A stretch of DNA of 64,000 nucleotides. Origin: JASHUC01 sp035523875. Its GTDB lineage: Bacteria > Pseudomonadota > Gammaproteobacteria > Steroidobacterales > Steroidobacteraceae. The stretch is from NCBI GenBank assembly GCA_035523875.1, contig DATKPY010000036.1, positions 1 to 64,000 of the forward strand, written 5' to 3'. How positions within the stretch are numbered: the first letter of the stretch is position 1; each line of letters begins with the position of its first letter. The notes under the pieces are model-generated. The model was not told where the DNA came from. It worked only from the letters and a program-made list of their open reading frames with translations, and did no database searches. Positions 45,620 through 52,771 of this stretch are shown here, in pieces. The translations under genes were made by a program, and so were the position numbers.

Positions 45620-47041
45620 TCAGTAGCGGTAGTGCTCCGCCTTGTACGGACCTTCCTTGGCGACACCGATGTAGCGCGCCTGACGGTCCGTGAGCTCGGT
45701 CAGCTCGGCGTTCAGGTTCTTCAGCTGCAGCCGCGCGACCTTCTCGTCGAGGTGCTTGGGCAGCGTGTATACGCCGATCGGATACTTCTCGGTGTTCGCA
45801 AAGAGCTCGATCTGCGCGAGCGTCTGGTTCGCGAACGAGGAGCTCATCACGTAGCTCGGATGACCCATGGCACATCCCAGGTTCACGAGCCGCCCCTTGG
45901 CGAGCAGGATGATGCGCTTGGCGTCCGGGAAGATGACGTGGTCGACCTGGGGCTTGATCTCCTCCCACTGGTACTTCTCGAGCGCGGCCACGTCGATCTC
46001 GTTGTCGAAGTGCCCGATGTTGCACACGATCGCGTTGTTCTTCCTGCGCTTCATGTGCTCGTGGGTGATCACGTGGAAGTTGCCGGTCGCGGTGACGACG
46101 ATGTCGGCCTTGTCGGCCGCGTAGTCCATGGTCACCACGCGATAGCCTTCCATCGCCGCCTGCAGCGCGCAGATCGGGTCGATCTCCGTGACCCAGACCT
46201 GCGCCGAGAGCGCGCGCAGCGCCTGGGCCGAGCCCTTGCCGACATCGCCGTAGCCGGCGACGAGGGCGACCTTGCCCGCGACCATCACGTCGGTCGCGCG
46301 CTTGATGCCGTCGACCAACGACTCGCGGCAGCCGTAGAGATTGTCGAACTTGCTCTTGGTCACCGAGTCATTCACGTTGATGCCGGGGAACAGCAGCCGC
46401 TTCTCCTTCGCCATCTGATAGAGCCGATGGACTCCGGTCGTGGTCTCCTCGGTGACACCGCGGATCTCCTGGGCCTTCCTCGAGTACCAGTTGGGGTGCG
46501 CGCTCAAGCGCTTCTTGATGGCGGCGAAGAGGTAGGTTTCCTCCTCGCTCGCGGGGCGCGAGATCGCTGCAGGGTCCTTCTCGGCCCGGCTCCCCAAGTG
46601 CACGAGGAGCGTCGCATCCCCGCCGTCGTCGAGGATCATGTTCGGGCCCTTGCCGTCGGCGAACTCGAAGATGCGATGGCTGTAGTCCCAGTACTCCTCG
46701 AGCGACTCGCCCTTGTAGGCGAACACCGGCGTGCCGACCGCAGCGATCGCTGCGGCCGCGTGGTCCTGGGTGGAGAAGATGTTGCACGAGGCCCAGCGCA
46801 CCTCCGCCCCGAGCGCCTTCAAGGTCTCGATGAGCACGGCGGTCTGGATCGTCATGTGGAGCGATCCGGCGATGCGCGCGCCGCGCAGCGGCTGCAGCGC
46901 GGCGAACTCCTCGCGAATCGCCATGAGGGCGGGCATCTCCGACTCGGCGATCGCGATTTCCTTGCGGCCCCAGTCGGCGAGCTTCAAATCGGCGACCTTG
47001 AAGTCCGAGAAGCCCGAGCTCGGCTTGAGATTGGCGTTCAT
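45620..47041 (-). CDS. ahcY: S-adenosylhomocysteine hydrolase
   Basis: AhcY splits S-adenosylhomocysteine to homocysteine and adenosine. The 473-residue protein contains the substrate-binding AALQPLRGARIAGSLHMTIQTAVLIE region, the NAD-binding GYGDVGKGSAQALRAL, and C-terminal LGCAMGHPSYVMSSSFANQTLAQIEL. The long form with a roughly 40-residue insertion is typical of proteobacteria. It lies 36 bases after metK; that gap is too short for a SAH riboswitch. Confidence 0.97.
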   Translation of the reverse strand: MNANLKPSSGFSDFKVADLKLADWGRKEIAIAESEMPALMAIREEFAALQPLRGARIAGSLHMTIQTAVLIETLKALGAEVRWASCNIFSTQDHAAAAIAAVGTPVFAYKGESLEEYWDYSHRIFEFADGKGPNMILDDGGDATLLVHLGSRAEKDPAAISRPASEEETYLFAAIKKRLSAHPNWYSRKAQEIRGVTEETTTGVHRLYQMAKEKRLLFPGINVNDSVTKSKFDNLYGCRESLVDGIKRATDVMVAGKVALVAGYGDVGKGSAQALRALSAQVWVTEIDPICALQAAMEGYRVVTMDYAADKADIVVTATGNFHVITHEHMKRRKNNAIVCNIGHFDNEIDVAALEKYQWEEIKPQVDHVIFPDAKRIILLAKGRLVNLGCAMGHPSYVMSSSFANQTLAQIELFANTEKYPIGVYTLPKHLDEKVARLQLKNLNAELTELTDRQARYIGVAKEGPYKAEHYRY

Positions 47042-47077
47042 CGTTTGACTCTCCGCGACGTGACGTGCGCCGGCGCC

Positions 47078-48253
47078 TTACGCCGCGCGCACCTGACCCT
47101 TGACCTCGTGAGCGAGCTCGGCCGCCTTGTCGGTGCGCTCCCAGCTGAACTCGGGCTCGGTGCGCCCGAAGTGCCCGTAGGAGGCGGTCTTCTGGTAGAT
47201 CGGGCGGATGAGGTCGAGCATCTCGCGCAAGCCGTACGGGGTGAGATCGAAGTGCTTGCGCACGAGCTGCGTCAAGCGCTCGCGCGAGAGGCGGCTGGTG
47301 CCGAACGTCTCGATCATGATCGAGGTGGGCTCGGCCACGCCGATCGCATAGGACACCTGCACCTCGCAGCGCTCGGCCAAGCCCGCGGCGACGATGTTCT
47401 TGGCAACGTAGCGCGCCGCGTACGCAGCCGAGCGATCGACCTTGGAGGGGTCCTTGCCCGAGAACGCCCCGCCCCCGTGACGCGCGTACCCGCCGTAGGT
47501 GTCGACGATGATCTTGCGCCCCGTCAATCCGCAGTCGCCCACCGGTCCGCCGACCACGAACCGCCCGGTCGGGTTGATGTGATACTTCGTGCGCTTGTCG
47601 ATCCACTTCGTGGGCAGCACGGGCTTCAAGATCTCCTCCATCACCGCCTCGCGCAGCGTCTTGGTCGACACATCGGGGCTGTGCTGCGTGGAGAGCACCA
47701 CCGCCTCGAGCCCGACGGGCTTGTCGTCCTCGTAGCGCAGCGTCACCTGGCTCTTCGCATCGGGGCGAAGCCACGAGAGCTTGCCGCTCTTGCGCACCTG
47801 GGCCTGGCGCTTGACGAGCCGATGCGCGAGCGTGATGGGCGCCGGCATGAGCACGTCGGTCTCGTTGGTCGCGTAGCCGAACATCAGACCCTGGTCGCCC
47901 GCGCCCTGCTTGCGCTCATCTTTGCGGTCCACGCCCTGGGCGATGTCCGGGGACTGCTTGCCGATGATGTTGATCACCCCGCAGCTCGCCCCGTCGAAGC
48001 CCATCTCGGAGGTGTTGTAGCCGATGTCGAGCACGGTCTTGCGCACGAGCGCCTCGACATCGACCCACGCCGTGGTGGTGACCTCGCCCGCGACGACGAC
48101 CACGCCGGTCTTCACGAGCGTCTCGCAGGCGACCCGACCGCGCTTGTCGACGGCGAGGATCGCATCGAGCACCGCATCTGAGATCTGATCGGCCATCTTG
48201 TCCGGATGACCCTCGGACACCGACTCGGAGGTGAACACGAAGTTGCTGACCAT
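47078..48253 (-). CDS. metK: S-adenosylmethionine synthetase
   Basis: From the ATG at 48253 the product is 391 residues and begins MVSNFVFTSESVSEGHPDK, which holds the ATP-binding His and Lys. Other signatures are GAGDQGLMFGYATNE, GRFVVGGPVGDCGLTGRKIIVDTYGG and GGGAFSGKDPSKVDRSAAY. It is preceded by the kinase gene with a 56-base gap and followed by ahcY, so SAM synthesis and SAH recycling are co-expressed. Confidence 0.97.
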   Translation of the reverse strand: MVSNFVFTSESVSEGHPDKMADQISDAVLDAILAVDKRGRVACETLVKTGVVVVAGEVTTTAWVDVEALVRKTVLDIGYNTSEMGFDGASCGVINIIGKQSPDIAQGVDRKDERKQGAGDQGLMFGYATNETDVLMPAPITLAHRLVKRQAQVRKSGKLSWLRPDAKSQVTLRYEDDKPVGLEAVVLSTQHSPDVSTKTLREAVMEEILKPVLPTKWIDKRTKYHINPTGRFVVGGPVGDCGLTGRKIIVDTYGGYARHGGGAFSGKDPSKVDRSAAYAARYVAKNIVAAGLAERCEVQVSYAIGVAEPTSIMIETFGTSRLSRERLTQLVRKHFDLTPYGLREMLDLIRPIYQKTASYGHFGRTEPEFSWERTDKAAELAHEVKGQVRAA

Positions 48254-48309
48254 GAGGTGGATTCCGTTTGAGGTAGCTGTGTAATGGAGGGGGAGGTGCC
48301 CGCGGGACG

Positions 48310-49323
48310 TTACGAGGCCGCCCGCGCCGGCGCGCGCACCGGCGCGCGATCGAGCGGGCGCCCGAAGCTCGCTTCGTAGCGCTGCGCGAATTCGCTCTCG
48401 GTGAAGCGGTGGTTTTGCGTGCCGCGCGACTCGATCTTGAGCGCGCCGCTGAGCGAGGCGATGCGGCCGGTCGTCTCCCAGTCGAGTCCGCGCAGCAGAC
48501 CGTGGATGAGCCCGGCGCGGTAGGCGTCCCCGCACCCCGTGGGATCGATGACGGCCTTCGCCCGGGCGCAGGGGATCTCGTGCACGCGGCCCTTGAGGTG
48601 GATGAGCGAGCCCTCGGCGCCGCGCGTGACGATGAGCGCATCGACCCGCTCGGCGACCTCGCGCGCGGACCACCCGGTCTTCTGCTGCATGAGCTGCCAC
48701 TCGTAGTCGTTCACCGCCACCCAGGTGGCCTGCTCGATGAACGTGCGCAGCTCCGGCCCGTCGAACATCGGCATTCCCTGACCCGGATCGAAGATGAAGG
48801 GGATGCCGGCGGCGGCGAATTGCGCGGCGTGCTCGACCATGCCGTCGCGCCCGTCGGGCGCGACGATGCCGAGCGCGATATCGCGCGCATCGCTCACCTT
48901 GTTCGCGTGCGCGTGCTGCATCGCGCCGGGGTGGAAGGCGGTGATCTGGTTGTCATCGAGATCGGTCGTGATGAATGCCTGCGCCGTGTGCTCGGAGTCG
49001 ATCACCCGCACGTGCTCGAGCGGCACGCCGTTCGCGCGCATCCATTCGGCGTACGGCGCGAAGTCGCGGCCCACGGTCGCCATCGGGTAGGCGAGGTCGC
49101 CCAACAGTTTCAAATTATAGGCGATGTTGCCCGCGCAGCCGCCGAATTCGCGCCGGAGCTGCGGCACCAGGAACGAGACGTTGAGAATGTGGATCTTGTC
49201 CGGAAGGATGTGATCCTTGAAGCGCCCGGCGAACACCATGATGTTGTCGAATGCGATCGAGCCGGTGATGAGCGCCCGGCCGGGCCGCGCTGCCGTCGCT
49301 GCGCCCATGGCCCGCGCGCTCAA
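48310..49323 (-). CDS. PfkB-family kinase, probable adenosine kinase
   Basis: The 337-residue ribokinase-fold protein has LITGSIAFDNIMVF near the N-terminus, the Gly-Gly pair in FGGCAGNIAYNLKLLG, and the C-terminal DPTGCGDAYRAGL with the catalytic Asp. DPGQGMPMF and VNDYEWQLM resemble adenosine kinase-like members. Adenosine is the by-product of AhcY, and the gene sits directly before metK and ahcY, so phosphorylation of adenosine is the simplest role (inference). The sugar or nucleoside preference cannot be proven from sequence. Its start overlaps the stop of the MetF-like gene. Confidence 0.82.
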   Translation of the reverse strand: MSARAMGAATAARPGRALITGSIAFDNIMVFAGRFKDHILPDKIHILNVSFLVPQLRREFGGCAGNIAYNLKLLGDLAYPMATVGRDFAPYAEWMRANGVPLEHVRVIDSEHTAQAFITTDLDDNQITAFHPGAMQHAHANKVSDARDIALGIVAPDGRDGMVEHAAQFAAAGIPFIFDPGQGMPMFDGPELRTFIEQATWVAVNDYEWQLMQQKTGWSAREVAERVDALIVTRGAEGSLIHLKGRVHEIPCARAKAVIDPTGCGDAYRAGLIHGLLRGLDWETTGRIASLSGALKIESRGTQNHRFTESEFAQRYEASFGRPLDRAPVRAPARAAS

Positions 49324-50267
49324 GCGCTCACCGTGAACTTCTCACCGTCGCGGTCGAGCTCGAACTCGCCGTCGAGGACGCCGCGCAGCCACTTCGCCGT
49401 CGCCATGACGCCCCCGAAGGCATAGAAGTGCGGATGCGCGAGGTGCGTCGCGCCCTGCGCCGCGGCGCCGCGCACGATGCCGATCAGCATCTCATCGGGC
49501 GATGTGGCGAGCCCCGCGACGCGGCCCATGAGTCCCATCCCCTTGCTCAACGCGCCGAGCGAGGCGCCGATGCCGCACTGGACGGCGAACTTGATGAGCT
49601 TTGGGAGCGGCGTCGGTCCTGCGATGCCGACATGCACCGGGAGCCTGATGCCTTCCTCGCCGAGCCGGCGGTCCCAGGCGAAGAGCGCCTCGGGGTTGAA
49701 GCTGAACTGCGTGGCGATGTGCATCGCGGTGCCGGTACGCTCGGCGTATGCCTGCTTTGCCTTGAGCGCGCTCCAGAGCGTCTCCGCGCCGACGGCCGGA
49801 TGGCCTTCCGGGTGGCCCGCGACCCCGACCTTGCGGATGCCGGCCTCGCCGAGTAGGCCGCTCGCCAGGATCTCGAGCGTGCTCGTGAACTCGCCCGCCG
49901 GAGGATTGCGGTCGCCCGCGACCAGCAGCACCTGCTCGATGCCCGCGGCGCGCAGATCCTGCAAGGCCGCGCGCAGCGCCTGCGCACTCTCGATGCGCCG
50001 GGCGACGATGTGCGGGGAGGCTTTCAGGCCCGTCGCCTGGACTTTGGAGGCGACGCGCACGATGTCCGCGAGCGCCGCCTTCGGCGTGTGCGCGACGTAC
50101 ACCGTGGTGCCCTGCGGCAGCACGGTCGCGAGCTCGGTGACGATTCCCTCATCGTGCGGGGAGATCTCCGTCGAGGTATTGCGCACGAAGTCGAGGATGC
50201 GGCGCTTCAAATCGGCGGCGTCGAGCGAGTTCGGTGCGTTCACGTGCGCGTTCATGGATGCATTCAT
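49320..50267 (-). CDS. Divergent methylenetetrahydrofolate reductase (MetF-like)
   Basis: The 315-residue protein aligns with the MetF TIM barrel but is divergent. The usual N-terminal FEFFPP is replaced by TSTEISPHD, keeping the Glu that MetF uses as general acid. LLVAGDRNPPAGEF keeps the Asp that contacts the flavin, and MHIATQFSFNPEALFAWDRRL resembles the Q-F-F-D region. FAD-dependent interconversion of methylene-THF and methyl-THF is likely. In this setting it may run in the oxidative direction to handle methyl groups released by O-demethylation, rather than for methionine synthesis; this is inference. It overlaps the kinase gene by 4 bases. Confidence 0.8.
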   Translation of the reverse strand: MNASMNAHVNAPNSLDAADLKRRILDFVRNTSTEISPHDEGIVTELATVLPQGTTVYVAHTPKAALADIVRVASKVQATGLKASPHIVARRIESAQALRAALQDLRAAGIEQVLLVAGDRNPPAGEFTSTLEILASGLLGEAGIRKVGVAGHPEGHPAVGAETLWSALKAKQAYAERTGTAMHIATQFSFNPEALFAWDRRLGEEGIRLPVHVGIAGPTPLPKLIKFAVQCGIGASLGALSKGMGLMGRVAGLATSPDEMLIGIVRGAAAQGATHLAHPHFYAFGGVMATAKWLRGVLDGEFELDRDGEKFTVSA

Positions 50268-50318
50268 TTCGGGGGTGGAGGGGCCTGCTTGCGGGTTGAC
50301 GGGATTGGAACGGGCGGA

Positions 50319-51515
50319 TCACGCTCGGCGGCGCGTGACGACGAAGCTCTCGTCGTTGAACCACAGCCCACCGTGCTTCTGCAGCACCTGCTGGGTCGCA
50401 TCGAGATAGGCGCCATCCTGCACCACCGAGTCGAGCCGCTCGTCCTCGATCTGGTTGACGTAGATCGCCGCATTCCACGCCGCAAAGAGCGTCGAGGTAC
50501 CGATGCGATCGCCGATCTCCGAGGGGAGCGTGTGCATCTCGTAGCGGAACACGGCCTTGTCGTCGGGGAGCGCGGTCAACGCGAAGTCGCGCGCATCGCG
50601 GCCGAGCTCGCTCTTCAAGGCGGCGAGCAGCTGGTGGCGGTCGACCGTGAAGGGATTCTCACCCGGCCAGAGCTTCTGGATGATCTCGAGCGAGGGATCG
50701 TGGCCCCAGGACTGGATCGCGAGCAGCCGTCCACCCGGGGCGAGGCTGCGCACGAGCGGCGCGAGCACCTTCTGCGCCTTGAACTCCGCTGCCATGCGCG
50801 CCCGCCACGGCTGCGAGGCGATGATGAGATCGTAGCTCTGGAAGATGCGCCCGGGCTTCGGGATCACCGCATCGAGCAGGAACTTGTGGTCCTCGCGGTA
50901 GACGACGAGCACCGAGGGGCGCTGATAGATCGGGTTGCCGCTCTTCGAGCTGGGCTTCGTCTGCCAGCCGTAGTCGAGCGTCGCGCCGAGCTCCTCGATC
51001 TGCTCGGCGTACTCGTGCGCGGAGCTGCCGGCGAGGCGCACTTCCTGCCAGTTGAGCGCCGCGGCGACCTGGGTATCGCGCGGCATCAGGCGCGGGGCCT
51101 CGGCGTAGTTGAGATTCGTGACCACGAGGACGCTCGCCGGATGCTCCTGGAAGCGATCGGGCATCTTCTCGAGCCCGAGCCGCACGTCCTCGAGGCTGAT
51201 CTCCTTGGCGACGACCGAGATCGGGACCGTGGGGAAGAGCCGGTGCATGCCGCGCATCAGGCGCGAGAGCACCGTCGCATCCCCCATGCCGGCATCGAAC
51301 AGGCGGATCGCCGGCGGCGCGGGCTTCACGTGCGCGAGCTCCTGGATGGCCCGGCGCGCGATCGCGGATTTCTCGTTGCAGGTGTTGACGAACGCCAGAT
51401 ATTTCTGGCGGTTGTCATAGAAGCGGAACGGGGGGTGGTTGGAAGGCTCCTTCCCCGTCTCGCTCGACCTTAGTTTCGCAGCGGCCTGATCTCGGGCGAC
51501 GTTCATGGCTCGCAC
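50319..51515 (-). CDS. Uncharacterised methyltransferase-fold protein
   Basis: This 398-residue protein is not one I can name. It has a SAM-binding-like motif I, RLFDAGMGDATVLSRLM (71-87), and a later IIASQPW plus GGRLLAIQSWGHDPSL, the order of a class I methyltransferase fold. A central segment of about 100 residues (DRFQEHPASVLVVTNLNYAEA, LAGSSAHEYAEQIEELGATLDYG) appears to be an insertion. No transmembrane segment or signal peptide is seen. It lies between fdsD and the MetF-like gene on the same strand, 51 bases before the latter, so a role in methyl or one-carbon metabolism is suggested by position. A protein that only resembles methyltransferases is also possible. Confidence 0.6.
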   Translation of the reverse strand: MRAMNVARDQAAAKLRSSETGKEPSNHPPFRFYDNRQKYLAFVNTCNEKSAIARRAIQELAHVKPAPPAIRLFDAGMGDATVLSRLMRGMHRLFPTVPISVVAKEISLEDVRLGLEKMPDRFQEHPASVLVVTNLNYAEAPRLMPRDTQVAAALNWQEVRLAGSSAHEYAEQIEELGATLDYGWQTKPSSKSGNPIYQRPSVLVVYREDHKFLLDAVIPKPGRIFQSYDLIIASQPWRARMAAEFKAQKVLAPLVRSLAPGGRLLAIQSWGHDPSLEIIQKLWPGENPFTVDRHQLLAALKSELGRDARDFALTALPDDKAVFRYEMHTLPSEIGDRIGTSTLFAAWNAAIYVNQIEDERLDSVVQDGAYLDATQQVLQKHGGLWFNDESFVVTRRRA

Positions 51516-51604
51516 CTGAGGACGGTGGACGCGAACGGTAGCCGCACCGCGGCGCGAGCCGCAAATCGATAGTTGGTATAGGAGATATTCACCCCCGATA
51601 TGCC

Positions 51605-51871
51605 TTACGGGGCCCCGGCGGGCGGCTTGGCCGCGCTCGCCGGCTGGGCCGATTCCGCCTCGGCGGCGAGGATCGCGACCGCGCTGCGCGCGAGCTCGTC
51701 GAGGCCGGCACCGCCGCGGCGCAGGTGCGCAATGATCTCGCGGCGCATGCGCGGATCCCAGAAGCGCCGCAGGTGCGTCGCGACATCGCGCGGTGCCTGA
51801 CCGGGCGCGGACTCGCTCGCGAAGAACTCACCGATCTCATTGACCATTTTCACGAGGTGCTCGACGTTCAT
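51605..51871 (-). CDS. fdsD: Formate dehydrogenase delta subunit FdsD
   Basis: The 88-residue protein begins MNVEHLVKMVNEIGEFFAS and contains HLRRFWDPRMRREIIAHLRRGGAGLDELARSAV, the signature of FdsD. In Cupriavidus and Rhodobacter this small subunit is needed for an active enzyme. It is the last gene of fdsG-fdsB-fdsA-fdhD-fdsD, and follows fdhD by 45 bases. The C-terminal 20 residues are Ala/Pro-rich. Confidence 0.93.
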   Translation of the reverse strand: MNVEHLVKMVNEIGEFFASESAPGQAPRDVATHLRRFWDPRMRREIIAHLRRGGAGLDELARSAVAILAAEAESAQPASAAKPPAGAP

Positions 51872-51916
51872 GGGTCTCTCCGCTCGCCTGATTCGCCCGC
51901 ACCGCGCGCCGGCCGC

Positions 51917-52765
51917 TTACGCCTCGAGCCGCCGCGGATGCGCGTACACGACGTGTCGGTCGCGGCGCGCGAACGCGACCAGCGTGAGCCCGCTGCGCTC
52001 GGCGTAGCGCACCGCGAGCGCGGTCGGCGCCGAGAGCGCGCACAGCAGTCCGATCCCGACCGCCGCGGCCTTCTGCACCATCTCGAAGCTCGCGCGGCTC
52101 GTGACGATCATGTAGCCGGCTTCGAGATCGGTCCCGGCGCGCAGCAGCGCGCCGATCGCCTTGTCGAGCGCATTGTGCCGGCCCACGTCCTCACGCACGC
52201 ACTGGATCCCCTGCCCCGGAATCACCCACGCGGCGGCGTGGACGCTGCCGGTGCGCGCATTGAGCGGCTGCAGCGATTCGAGCGCGGCGATCGCGCCGTG
52301 CAGATCCTCGATGCGCACGCGCGGACCCTGGCCGATGCGCGAGTGCTCGCGGATCGCCTGCTCGAGCGTCTCCGCGCCGCAGAGCCCGCAGCCCGTGCGC
52401 GCGGTCAAGTTGCGGCGCCGGCGCAGCAGCTCCGGGAAGCGCTCCCAGGCGATCGCGATGCGCACCTCGATCGCCTCCTCTCCCGCCCCCGCGTGCACTT
52501 CCACCGCGCGGATCTCCTGCGGATCCGCGACCAGCTCCTCGGTGACGCTGAAGCCGTAGGCGAAATCCGTGAGGTCGGCGGGGGTTGCGAGCATCACCAC
52601 GTGCGGCACACCGTGATAGACGAGCGCAATCGGCGCCTCCTCGGCCACCCGATCGGTGGCGTGCGTGGTGACCCCGCTGCTCCAGCGCTCCACGCCGAGC
52701 TCGGTGGCGCATCCGACGGCGCCGGCGGGCTCCCCGGCGCCGACGCTCGGGGCCACCTCAGTCAC
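51917..52765 (-). CDS. fdhD: Formate dehydrogenase sulfurtransferase FdhD (FdsC)
   Basis: FdhD transfers sulfur to the molybdenum cofactor of formate dehydrogenase. The 282-residue protein starts at a GTG at 52765 and has the essential CxxC loop (C126 and C129 in TGCGLCG). Other conserved parts are LVYHGVPHVVMLATPADLTDFAYGF, VREDVGRHNALDKAIGAL and VTSRASFEMVQKAAAVGI. It lies 6 bases after fdsA, as in known fdsGBACD operons. Confidence 0.95.
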   Translation of the reverse strand: MTEVAPSVGAGEPAGAVGCATELGVERWSSGVTTHATDRVAEEAPIALVYHGVPHVVMLATPADLTDFAYGFSVTEELVADPQEIRAVEVHAGAGEEAIEVRIAIAWERFPELLRRRRNLTARTGCGLCGAETLEQAIREHSRIGQGPRVRIEDLHGAIAALESLQPLNARTGSVHAAAWVIPGQGIQCVREDVGRHNALDKAIGALLRAGTDLEAGYMIVTSRASFEMVQKAAAVGIGLLCALSAPTALAVRYAERSGLTLVAFARRDRHVVYAHPRRLEA

Positions 52766-52771
52766 AGTCGC

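Noticed and set aside
47042..47077. SAH riboswitch before ahcY
   Set aside because: The gap after metK is only 36 bases, too short for the known fold, and no conserved core is seen.
48254..48309. SAM riboswitch before metK
   Set aside because: The 56-base gap after the kinase gene shows none of the conserved SAM aptamer cores.
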